A DNA stretch of 64,000 nt from Saussurea involucrata (lineage: Eukaryota > Streptophyta > Magnoliopsida > Asterales > Asteraceae): positions 131,741,501 to 131,805,500 of the forward strand of contig CM066324.1 of NCBI GenBank assembly GCA_033807775.1, written 5' to 3'. Below, piece after piece: positions 11,545-21,070 of the stretch. Made by a program: the position numbers and the translations under genes. The stretch's first letter is position 1. Each line of letters begins with the position of its first letter. The notes beneath the pieces were generated by a model. That model was not told where the DNA came from and ran no database searches. It saw nothing but the letters and a program-made list of their open reading frames with translations.

Positions 11545-11873
11545 AAATGAATTTCAACCACAAATTGGTCTTTAAAGTGCAATAATTGTGGAAAAAAACA
11601 GTAAAACAGGGGCTGAAAGTGTAAATTTTCAGGGACCAAAACTGTAAAATTTGGTCCATCGCGGGCCGCGATCGCGGGCAGGGACCAAAAGTGCACCGCG
11701 GCCAAAGTTGAGGGGCTTCGCGGGGCATTTGGGGCCAAAGTACGTGCCATGTCACCGTATCCCACGATCGCGGGACCTCATCGCGGGTATTTTTGGTATT
11801 TTTGCAAAATTGAAAAAATTTAGGATATTTTGGTAACTCAATGTTTGACTTAGGGTATTTTAATTAATTTCCC
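11545..11873 (-). repeat. Right terminal inverted repeat of the MULE
   Basis: Inverse copy of the left repeat, without its 64-bp internal duplication. It ends ttttaattaatttccc at 11873 and lies upstream of the transposase start at 11350, so it probably supplies that promoter. Confidence 0.85.
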
Positions 11874-11898
11874 TATATATAATATTAAATTTTAAATT

Positions 11899-13083
11899 GG
11901 GAAATTAATTAAAATGGACCAACATTGACTTTGACTTACAAAAATACCCCATCTCTCTCCCGGTTTGCAAAAATGCCCCCTGGTACCGCGATTTCACCCT
12001 CGATCCCGGACCCTGACAAAATCCCCCTCGATTTTTGCCCGAGATGGCCCCTGGTCCGCAATGTTTTTTACAATTTTGACCCCAGGCCTCGATCGCGGGG
12101 TTGCCGCACCACGTGTCGGCCTAGGGTGAAAACCCTAATATTAAAGACCCAACCACCCCCATACCACCTCGATCGAGAGCCTATTTAATCCAAATTTTGG
12201 ACCACCATCCGGCCACCACCAACTCTCTATACTCTCTCAAAGATTTCGTGTTCCCTACGCGCTTAGATCAACTCGGTTCGTGAGGATTTTTAAAAACAAA
12301 GATGTCTTGTGTTGTAGGTTTGGTAAGTTTTCATAATCTCGTTGTAGTTTTTATTATCTTAAAAGTAAAAAATACATGTTATATATGTGTTTATTTTAGA
12401 GTATGTGTTTGATTGTGTTAATTTTAGAGCATGTGTTTCTCTTAGAATATTGTGTTAATTATAGAGTATTGCGTTTACTTCAAAAATATTTTAGAGTATG
12501 TGTTTCTCATAGAATATTGTGTTAATTTTAGAGTATTGTGTTAATTTTAGAGTATTGCGTTTAGCTTTTTCAACAGCTGAACTCATTTTTTCAGTAGTAT
12601 CCTAGAAAGAAAATACTGAAATGATGAAGAAAGAAAGCAACAAAGAAGAATGGAATGGATGTGAATTGCAACCACAATGAAATGGATGAACGATTATGGA
12701 ATGCATTTTACTGATATTTATGGATGAAATTTCAGTGAGGAAGATGAATTGCAACCACAAATTCATCTTCCCAGTACAATAATTGAACATAATTGAGACA
12801 ACTCAGACAAAAAGTGTAAAAAACAGTAAAAGCATGCAAAAACACGTGAAAAACTCCAAAAACATTAAATAATAGCCTAAAAATTGCAGACCAAAAGTGA
12901 AAATCGCGGACAGGGACCAAATTTGTAAACTTGACATTTTAGGGGGTCCATCGCGGGTCAAATCCACGGACCATTTTGGTCCCGACCATATTGCGGAATG
13001 GTAGGGTATTTCTGCAAAATGGGAAAGATTTAGGGTATTTTTGTAAGTTTAAAATGAACTTGGTTTGTTTTAATTAATTTCCT
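11899..13083. mobile_element. Non-autonomous deletion derivative of the same MULE family
   Basis: Starts gggaaattaattaaaat and ends with its inverse, with the last base changed (aatttcct). The flanking 9-mers are ttttaaatt (11890-11898) and ttttaagtt (13084-13092), eight of nine identical. Internally, the minus strand at about 12565-12603 still carries the transposase start context, ending in a frame that reads MSSAVEKAK, next to the intact family member's MSSSVAKAK. The rest of the transposase is replaced by repeats of tagagtattgtgttaattt (12395-12560). This shows internal deletion of an element like 7038-11873. Confidence 0.82.
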
Positions 13084-13269
13084 TTTTAAGTTCTTTTACA
13101 ATTTCTCTTTAAAAAAAGGAAATAGTTTAATATCATTAAAAATATAAGTTTTGAGAAAATATAAAATATAAAATATAAATAAATTGTTGTAATATGAGGC
13201 AAACGAGGACGAAGCGTGTAGGGGCGTAGGAGCCACGATTGCAAGCCGGCCACGTCTACACCATTATCA

Positions 13270-14258
13270 AGGGCGCTGCCCACGCTTTTTACACGTTTTT
13301 AAAGAAAAAGGAAAATGTTACACTATATTTTACATTAAACATCAAAATTAGTGTAAAATTTAATGTTAATAGTAAATCTTCTTCGATGGATAACACTATT
13401 TTTTACACCAAATTATTTTTATATTAATTTATTAAACTTTCAATAATATCCTTATATTTATAAACTTTACAATTTATACCCATATTTTTTATTTAGATCA
13501 TAACTTATTATTTTTTATTTTTATTAATTATGAACTAAATTGTTTTAAGGGAAATTAATTAAAATGCCACAAGTTTAACTTTGCTTTACCAAAATACCCT
13601 AAATCTCTTTCAGTTTGCAAAAATGCCACAAATTTTCGCGGTGGGCCCCGCGATCGCGGGCCCACACCCACGTGTCACAAAGTTTTGGCCTGGCCCGTGG
13701 TGGTTCCCCGCGATAGGCCAAAATTGTCACCGCGGGCAGGGACCAAACTTGTCACCATGGCCATAGTTGGGGGGATCCGCGGGACATTTTGCCCAAACCT
13801 GGGTGACACGTGGGCTGGGCCCGCGATCGCGGGGCCCACCGTGGAAATTTAGGGCATTTTAGTAAACCGGTAGAGATTTAGGGTATTTTGGTAAGAATGG
13901 GTCAAACTTAGGGTATTTTAATTAATTTCCCTTGTTTTAATGCATATCACAAAACTTTTTATTAAACAATAAAAGTTATATTAAACAATATATATAAAAT
14001 AAACATTTTTAAACTTTAACACTTTAAAAGACAAAAATAATAAATCTCAAATTTAAGGGACCAAAAATGTAATTGAAAAAGTAGTGTAAAAAATAGTGTA
14101 AATGAATAGTGTTACACCAAATGTAGTGTAATACTATTCATCACACTAAATTTAGTGTAGAAAATAGTGACCCAATTGGAGATGTGAATAGTAAGATTTA
14201 CATCAAATTTAGTGTTTAGTGTAAGATTTAGTGACCCCATTGGAGATGGTCTTACAAT
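13270..14258. mobile_element. Probable older MITE-like element split by a miniature MULE
   Basis: Both sides of the 13549-13931 insertion hold phrases built on 'tagtgtaaaatt' and 'acactattttacac', and the right side ends ccattggagatggtctta, a common end of plant MITEs. The left border is unclear. I treat this as an inferred host element. Confidence 0.35.
13549..13931. mobile_element. Miniature MULE (383 bp)
   Basis: Begins gggaaattaattaaaat, ends with the inverse, and is flanked by the exact 9-bp duplication ttgttttaa (13540-13548 and 13932-13940). The interior is almost entirely terminal-repeat-like sequence with cgcgatcgcgggccc palindromes and no coding frame. It can only move with a transposase supplied from elsewhere, such as the one encoded at 8785-11350. 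Confidence 0.88.
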
Positions 14259-14345
14259 TGGAGGTTTAAACATAAGAAATAGAGTTAAATGCTACGGAGT
14301 ATAAATTATTTTAAATATATATTTAAAGATACATAAATAAATCAA

Positions 14346-14703
14346 AGCATCTCCAATAGCTTTCCTATTTTAGAAAAGATAAAGAATATTGAGATTTTGA
14401 GCTATAATTTTGCTCCAACAGCTTTCTAAAATAGAGAAAGTAGGAGAGAGAAGGGATTTTTCTCCAAATATGAAGATAACCCCAAAAATGATTACTAAAT
14501 GAAAGCAACAATAGAAATCTTTGAAAATAAATATTTGGAGAGATAAATAGTATTTTAATAGATGGATATAATATTTTAATATTATAATCAATGTTTGTTT
14601 CTCCAAAATGGAGAATCTGTTAGAGATGAATGTATTTTTTTTTGAGATTTTGACTTTTGGTTCTCCGGTTTAAAGAAATTTTAGGGATTCTGTTGGAGAT
14701 GCT
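14346..14703. mobile_element. MITE with agcatctccaa ends (358 bp)
   Basis: Left end agcatctccaatagc, right end inverse with an exact 11-bp terminal match. No coding frame. The same end sequence occurs at about 20831-21070 and, worn, at 45826-48906, so the family is dispersed in the window. I could not settle the target duplication. Confidence 0.6.
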
Positions 14704-14872
14704 GTCAGTATAATAAGTTGTAACGTTGGTTTTTATATATAACTTTAAATGGATTTTTTTCAGTGAATTAATATTTGAACATTGAATTGACCCTTTATAT
14801 TATATAACTTTATATATATTTGAACCTTTTTATTACCTTTTCACGGTATTTAGTCTTTTTATTTGAACATTG

Positions 14873-16877
14873 TGTAACAACCCAGTCCAAATTAAGCATA
14901 ACTATCATTAATATTAAACAATTACAAAACTGGATCCATAAAATTTCTTTGCATCTGACTAAATAACTTAGGTTGGCGGAAACAACCTATACACAACTGA
15001 GAATAACTACTACTAGAATATGAGTGGCGATATCTCTATCTGCATATGTGCTCTATCCTGCTCTTGCTCGACTACCTGAGCCTCATGCAATCTGCTTGCC
15101 TGAAAAGGGTTAGTTTGGAAAATGCGAGGGTTAGACCATGAGGTCTAGTGAGTCCCTCCTGACAGTCCTCAAAAACATTTAAAAACAATTTCTAACTTTC
15201 AAATATCTTTGCATAAAACTTTCTCATAACTTTCCAATGTATATAAGACTTTCAATAATAAACTTTCACATAGCTGAAAAGTAAAAATCTTTCACGGATA
15301 AATCCGCTCCCGTAAATGGCACCCTGAAGTCACCCGAGGGTGACAACGAGTCAGTATCACGCTGCCTTACTGGGACTCATTCCCATGGCATAAACAGAAC
15401 CTCCCCCCGACGTGAGTACTGGCGGAACCTCCCCCCGACTTAGTCAATTTACGTCTACACAATGTATGCATACATTCTACATAAAACTTTAGACCTCTTT
15501 CATGCAAATAAAGCATAATAATAAAGCATGGCAATTCTCATCATTCAAACACATTTTTGAAAACACTTTAAAAGCCATACATTTTAGTTTAGAAAACTCA
15601 CCTGGCCAACTAGCTCCAAAGCTCCTCTTTTACGCTTCCGACCTCTAGGTGGGACACCTATTAATAATAGTAGTGTACGTCATAATTCGTTCCTTTATTA
15701 CTCGAGTTAGATCCCGAACCCAACCCAAACTTATCTAAGTTGATAGATTTCATTTCCAACTCAAACTTGCGTTCTAGGCTTCACTCACTAGCCCAAACTA
15801 TTAACTCTAGGTTCTTATAATTTAATCACACTCCGGATTTCATTATTATATCAAATATTGGATCCCAAAATAATTAGGCCCAACATCGACCCTTCCAAAA
15901 ATTATTATTAGCTAATAATTAAATTATCAAATCCATTCTAAAAATAAATTACTAAACACATGGACTCAACAAACTTTCTCTTAGAAATTATTGAAATAAG
16001 GTCACGTGGCTTCCCAACCGCAATGAATTGCAAACGGTTTCCATCATTCGATTCTCTCTAACAAAATCCAGTTTCGACAACTCCTTTACTCAGCAAAAAC
16101 CCAATAAGCCAAATGATTCAAAACTAAAACAACTCAACAGATTAAGCTTGCAGACCCCAAATCTCATTTTAATCACAATAAACCACAACTAAGGAGAAAA
16201 GAGTTAGATTACTTACTTCAATAGGATTGCAAGACAACATCCTTCCTTCTCCAAAAGAAATCACCACCAAGAACCCCTCTCTCCCTCTCCCTGCGTTTTC
16301 ACAGCCGCCACTTCCGACGACCATCTCCGGAAGCCGACCGCCGGCGACCACCACCAGCAGCAACGGCCGGCAACCACCAGTAGCAGCAACGGCCGGCAAC
16401 CACCAGCAGCAGCAACGGCCCCTCCGGTCATCTTCTCCGTCGCCGGCGAACACAACCAGCCTCCCTCTCTCGTCGTCTATCTCTCTCTCTCGCAGCTCTC
16501 TCTCTCTCTCTCTCTCTCGCCGACGACTGCCCCTCTCTCTCTCCGGTTGTCTCTTTCCCAGCCGACTGTCTCTCTCTCTCTCGCTCTTCTTCTTCACGAA
16601 AAGAACAAGAATCTCCCATGGCATCTTCTTCTCTCTTACTGCTTTCCCTTTTTTTTTCTTTTCTTAATTTCTACTCTCTCACGATGTGCAGGTTTTGCAC
16701 ACTACCAACCCTAAAACAATAAAACAAAAGAATCCCTACTAAACAAACAAAAGCGGCGCCTCACATAAGAAAGGGAATTAGTTTCCCAAGTTTCACATTT
16801 TACCCTCAAGTTTTTCACCCAATGCTCTCATGCTCCCTTAACTTTTATTTAGATTACAAACTCAAGGGGTTATTACA
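14873..16877. mobile_element. Solo LTR (2.0 kb)
   Basis: Runs tgtaacaaccc ... ggttattaca, flanked by exact 5-bp duplications cattg (14868-14872 and 16878-16882), with no internal domain or second LTR. It shares phrases such as gcggaaacaacctatacacaac with the solo LTR at 33876-35364, so both are one LTR superfamily. A TC-rich, codon-like low-complexity block (16260-16620) produces open frames on both strands that I regard as compositional. Confidence 0.87.
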
Positions 16878-16959
16878 CATTGATCCAACCCTTTATACTA
16901 TATTAGACAAAATATCGTGTGAGAAGAAGAGTTAAAGTGAATTTGGAGTTCTAGACCAT

Positions 16960-17025
16960 TCATCACTTTCAATATCACCCTCCCCCACCCCCACCCCCAC
17001 CCTACCCCACCCCATCCCATGAATC
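16960..17025. repeat. C-rich tract with quadruplex potential on the minus strand
   Basis: Runs of ccccc and cccc separated by one or two bases occur through about 16977-17019, giving well over four G-runs on the minus strand. It lies between the solo LTR and the 3' end of the LINE fragment. The remainder of 16878-17167 holds nothing I recognise. Confidence 0.6.
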
Positions 17026-17984
17026 ATGCTAGATACGGGAATTGATCTGATGCATAGCGATGCATCTCATCCTAATGTGCATCCAAAGGTGGATATTTGT
17101 TCTTACCTTTCTCACCCTAACTTTCATTTTCACTGGAAACTAACTCTATTATATTATAACATATTTAGTTTTTTTTTGAAAGGCAACAATATATAAAACC
17201 AGGCAAGAACAAAACAAGAATACAACACCAGTCCGGTCAGACGAAAACCAACCCACTATCTACAAGGCATAGAAAGGAGGGAGGCACAGTTGAACCAACC
17301 AAAAAACAACACTAAAACCCCACAGACGAAAACACAGACAAAAAACAACAAGCGACCAAAACCCACTAGCAAGAACAAACAGTCGGGGTACATCACCACA
17401 ACGACCAAGGCCAGAGAAAACTTTAGCTCGATGAGACAACCAGCGGAACGAGGCAAGTTGGATAACGGTCAGAAAGTCATCACCAATACGAAGACTACCG
17501 AACACCAGATTATTGTGAGAGCTCCAAAGCGAGTAAAGGGAGATCCAAACCATGGCGGGCCACAACTTACTCACCGCGGACGAAGTAGCAAAACAAGTTG
17601 GATAAAGACCAAACATCCGAAACCGAAACAATATTACGAGGGTCGAAGCCCGTCACTTCAGAATTTTTTCCCACAACTCCAAGATCAAAGGGCACTCCAC
17701 AAAGCAATGATCCACCGATTTGACAGTGCTATTGCACCGAGGACAAAACATCGTGTGAAGGTTGACCCCCATCTGATCGAGCCGAGCACGAATGGGGATT
17801 CTTCCAAGCTTTAAGCGCCAGATGAAGATACAGACTTTAGAAGGAACGAGCTTGCTTCAAACTTTAGGCACATTATGTAACACCTTAGGCATATCCCACA
17901 TCGGCCGTGGACAGGAGAGATGCTGGGTATATTAGTAAACCTTGGCCTTACCAGACACAACGCGTTTTGGGGCCACAAGCATGC

Positions 17985-18062
17985 GGGTTCCTTGGGAACT
18001 CTGTGGTTAAGCGTGCTTGGGTGGGAGTAGTACCAGGATGGGTGACCTCCTGGGAAGTCCCT
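17985..18062 (+). ncRNA. 5S rRNA-like block in Cassandra LTR 1
   Basis: The stretch contains ggttaagcgtgcttggg and aggatgggtgacctcctggg, matching the internal A-box and C-box promoter region and 3' half of plant 5S rRNA. It is not a 5S gene: the 5' half is not 5S-like and it is embedded in LTR sequence. It likely gives Pol III-type control elements to the LTR. An 11-bp duplication (cctgggaagtc) at its end is shared with LTR 3 but not LTR 2. Confidence 0.85.
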
Positions 18063-18334
18063 GGGAAGTCCTCGCCAGGTCGCCAAGAACAAAGCCGTGA
18101 GCCAGTGGGGCAAAGCGGACAATATTGTGTCGTGGTAAGCGGGGTGTTACAAATGGTATCAGAGCCACTCCTGTGCCGTTCGGGATGGTGGGGCAAACCT
18201 CATCGAGGACGATGAGTCCCTAAGGGGGGGGGGGTGTGTAACACCTTAGACATATCCCACATCGGCCGTGGACAGGAGAGATGCTGAGTATATTAGTAAA
18301 CCTTGGCCTTACCAGACACAACGCGTTTTGGGGC

Positions 18335-18422
18335 CACAAGCATGTGGGTTCCTTGGGAACTCTGTGGTTAAGCGTGCTTGGGTGGGAGTAGTACCAGGAT
18401 GAGTGACCTCCTGGGAAGTCCT
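18335..18422 (+). ncRNA. 5S rRNA-like block in Cassandra LTR 2
   Basis: Same block as LTR 1 but with a change in the C-box-like segment (aggatgagtgacc instead of aggatgggtgacc) and without the 11-bp duplication. The LTR is 265 bp. Confidence 0.82.
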
Positions 18423-18608
18423 CGTCAGGTCGCCAAGAACAAAGCCGTGAGCCAGTGGGGCAAAGCGGACAATATTGTGTCGTGGTAAGCGGGGTGTTAC
18501 AAATGGTATCAGAGCCACTCCTGTGCCGTTCGGGATGGTGGGGCAAACCTCATCGAGGACGATGAGTCCCTAAGGGGGGTGTGTGTGTAACACCTTAGGC
18601 ATATCCCA

Positions 18609-19831
18609 TGTTGGTGCAAGTGTACCACATCTCTATATATTTTATATATTTATTTTGATGATTACAAACACACCGCATTATTGTTTATCTAACAATTTAA
18701 TCCAAGTGTACAGTTCTTGAAGAACACGAAGATTTAATCTGAAGGGTTCAAGACGGAAGTGTTTACGTCGTCATTATTGTTTATAACTAATAATGATAAA
18801 CACCCTAAAATAATATACCACTTGGATATTTCTAAAAACCCAACAATTAATTTTAATAAGGTTTTGAGAAGATTCAGCAAGATTTGGGTGCTGTCCTGGA
18901 AGCTGACTTTTCCTGACGGCGGTATACCGCGGCGGTACAGCCGGTATACCGCGGGTACACTTTTGCCGGTATACCGCGGGTGTTCAGCCGGTATACCGCG
19001 GCAGTCCGTGTGCAATTCTGATTGGTTGAAGTTACTGTTTCGTACGGCCGGTATACCGCGAGACCCAGCCGGTATACCGCGGGTACATAATTCCTGCCAA
19101 CTTTGCATGTAGCCGTTGGTGTGTCAGTCACCTTTTCTGACGGCGGTATACCGCATGCATTTGGCGGTATACCGCGGATGCATAATGCCGTTGGAGATGC
19201 TGATATATAAAGAAGCTGTTGGTGATGAAGAAAAACAGACCTCAGACCACAACAACAGTAACAACAAGCAGCAAACTCTCAGCTCTCTCACTCTCACTTA
19301 TTTTATATATATATATATTTTATAAAACATTTTTTATAAAATATCCAAGTGTGAGATATTATACAAGAGTGATTACCCATTGTGAGTTATACTCCTCTTG
19401 TAAGTATTTGAATAACGGGTGTGTGATCCTGTACATCTCATAGCAGAAGCTTGAGAATCAATTACGTTACCTTTGTACTTGGTTTGTATTTCTACCGTAA
19501 AGAATACATTTATTGGATCGTGTCGGGAAGTGTCTCGGCTGCTGGTTTATCACAGTTGGTGGTAAATCAGTAAATCTCTGTGTCAAGTATCTCTATCCCT
19601 TATCTCTTTATTTATTCCGCTGTGCTTTATTATATCTGTTTATATAAACTGCTTTGCATTTATATTTATTTATATAATCTCTGTGTATTTGTTTATATTT
19701 ACACTCTTCTTTATTGTTTGTATACTCTGATTTATTTATACTATTTCAGTACTGTATTTATTTGTAAAAGAATTTTTGAAAGTAAAAGATTTTAAATACA
19801 ACCTTCCCCCCCCCCCCTAGGTTGTCTAACA
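18609..19831. mobile_element. Solo LTR (1.2 kb) inserted in a Cassandra LTR
   Basis: Runs tgttggtgcaag ... gttgtctaaca and is flanked by exact 5-bp duplications tccca (18604-18608 and 19832-19836). Removing it restores the Cassandra LTR sequence, which confirms both borders. A 13-base C run near the right end (about 19806-19818) resembles the C-rich stretch near the end of some Copia LTRs, so Copia is a guess. It carries an unusual cluster of GGTATACC palindromes (next entry). Confidence 0.88.
18918..19180. repeat. Cluster of eight cggtataccgc palindromes in the solo LTR
   Basis: The 8-bp palindrome ggtatacc, usually extended to gcggtataccgcgg or ccggtataccgcgg, occurs near 18921, 18943, 18968, 18989, 19049, 19070, 19143 and 19164. 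Spacing is irregular (about 21-73 bp), so this is a site cluster rather than a simple tandem repeat. Confidence 0.88.
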
Positions 19832-19917
19832 TCCCACATCGGCCGTGGACAGGAGAGATGCTGGGTATATTAGTAAACCTTGGCCTTACCAGACACAACG
19901 CGTTTGGGGCCACAAGC

Positions 19918-20008
19918 ATGCGGGTTCCTTGGGAACTCTGTGGTTAAGCGTGCTTGGGTGGGAGTAGTACCAGGATGGGTGACCTCCTGGGAAGTCCCTG
20001 GAAAGTCC
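19918..20008 (+). ncRNA. 5S rRNA-like block in Cassandra LTR 3
   Basis: Same block, with the unchanged C-box-like segment and the 11-bp duplication in slightly altered form (cctggaaagtc). It follows the solo LTR inserted near the start of this Cassandra LTR. Confidence 0.82.
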
Positions 20009-20463
20009 TCGCCAGGTCGCCAAGAACAAAGCCGTGAGCCAGTGGGGCAAAGCGGACAATATTGTGTCGTGGTAAGCGGGGTGTTACACAATACCCGTCG
20101 AAGGAACAAAAGATGCAATGTCAACAAAATCCTTTTAGCACTTTACGAAAAAAATCTCGATCAACACTAAGCCACCAAATATGACCATCACTCTTATCAG
20201 AGAAGGGACAAACACTCCTAATGAGATCCTCCAACTCACTCCACTCCCCCAAAGCCCGACCCTAAGGAATACAACGACACCCCTCACACCACCCCCATAC
20301 CCCATTGTTCCAAAAGATACGACTACTAACCACGACCTCCTATGGCTTTCAAGACTGAACAACCTTGGGAATTTATCGCAAAGATAAAAATCACCTAACC
20401 ATCTACCTTTCCAAAAGGATGTCGAGAGCCCGTTACCCGCTTTTTTCCCGAAGGAGGGATTTT

Positions 20464-20830
20464 ATCTACTATAATTTCTTAATCTTTTATAGAATACTAA
20501 AAACTAAATATTTGTGTACAAATTAACAATGCAAACAAAATCTTTCAACTTTTTTTGCTAATATCATTCCATCCATTTTATAAAACAATGAAAATAGAAA
20601 TCTGAATTGTTTTTCCAAAACTTATATTACCCTTTCCATATTATTATAAGTGAATTATATATTTTGTCTCCATGGTTTTGTATTTTCAGTGGAGTGGTTG
20701 TACGATAAATAAATAAATTAAAATAACTAAAAGGACAAATTACCGTACTATGCCAAATAGGTGTACCGATTTACTAGTTAGAGTCTTTCTAACTAAAACA
20801 GAGTATCAAAATTCAAAATCTCTAAAAAAA
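20464..20830. other. AT-rich intergenic stretch
   Basis: No gene, RNA or repeat recognised. Confidence 0.5.
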
Positions 20831-21070
20831 AGTTTGCTTCTAACTTCAACAGCTATGCTATTTTATTGGTGAAAATGATAAAATATTATTTCTCTTTCCT
20901 TTTTTTCTCTAATTTTAGCATACAATAAACTTTCTCCAAATTTGGAGATTTTTATTTTCTTTATCATATTTTCTCAATTTTAGCGTATAAGATAAAATAG
21001 CTGTTGGAGCAAAAAAATGCTAAAATTCCTATTTTTTCTATTTTAGCATAGCTGTTGGAGATGCTCTTAA
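20831..21070. mobile_element. MITE of the agcatctccaa family
   Basis: The right end gcatagctgttggagatgct is an inverse of the left ttctaacttcaacagctatgc with a few mismatches. The interior is T-rich with no coding frame. It belongs with 14346-14703. Confidence 0.5.

Larger units (their letters stand above)
7038..11873. mobile_element. Complete Mutator-like element with two convergent genes
   Basis: The element is 4,836 bp, starts gggaaattaattaaaat and ends with its inverse, flanked by an exact 9-bp duplication (tatatataa at 7029-7037 and 11874-11882). Long terminal inverted repeats of roughly 330-430 bp contain palindromic cgcgatcgcggg blocks. Inside, a transposase gene runs leftward from the right repeat (11350 to 8785) and a small coiled-coil ORF runs rightward from the left repeat (7583-7906). 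This convergent, one-gene-per-repeat layout matches maize MuDR (mudrA/mudrB), though the small ORF shows no likeness to mudrB that I can recognise. The intact target duplication and uninterrupted transposase frame suggest recent activity. Confidence 0.9.
17876..20088 (+). mobile_element. Tandem Cassandra TRIM array (three LTRs, two internal domains)
   Basis: Cassandra is a small non-coding retrotransposon whose LTR carries 5S rRNA-like sequence. LTRs lie at 17876-18151, 18237-18501 and 18586-20088 (the last interrupted by a solo LTR at 18609-19831). Two short internal domains of about 85 bp (18152-18236 and 18502-18585) each start with the Met primer site TGGTATCAGAGCC and end in a G-run. LTR ends are tgtaacacc and ggtgttaca. 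The flanks catta (17871-17875) and caata (20089-20093) match four of five. The whole array sits inside the LINE fragment. Confidence 0.92.
17168..20463 (-). pseudogene. 3' fragment of an L1-type LINE, split by a Cassandra array
   Basis: The minus strand reads as the end of a plant LINE ORF2. Segment 20463-20089 has phrases such as SFWKGRWLGDFYLCDKFPRL, typical of the region after the RT domain. Segment 17875-17180 has a reverse-transcriptase zinc-binding (zf-RVT) pattern, with GRIPIRARLDQMGV, CPRCNSTVKSVDHCFVECP and WSLYSLWSSHNNLVFG-like text. The frame contains stops and shifts. A run of T at 17169-17177 on the plus strand is the poly(A) tail. The 5' part (endonuclease, RT) is missing, as is usual for 5'-truncated LINE copies. 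Confidence 0.75.

Noticed and set aside
16169..16667. Open frames of about 150 codons on both strands (Arg/Glu-rich on minus, Ser/Pro-rich on plus)
   Set aside because: They lie in a TC-microsatellite and CNN-repeat zone inside a solo LTR with exact target duplications; both strands are open because of base composition.
17290..17814. 174-codon plus-strand frame
   Set aside because: It is the reverse complement of the LINE zinc-binding region; the minus strand gives recognisable LINE text, the plus strand none.
17985..18062. A true 5S rRNA gene
   Set aside because: Only the 3' half matches 5S; it is embedded in LTR ends with a Met primer site next to it, the Cassandra arrangement.
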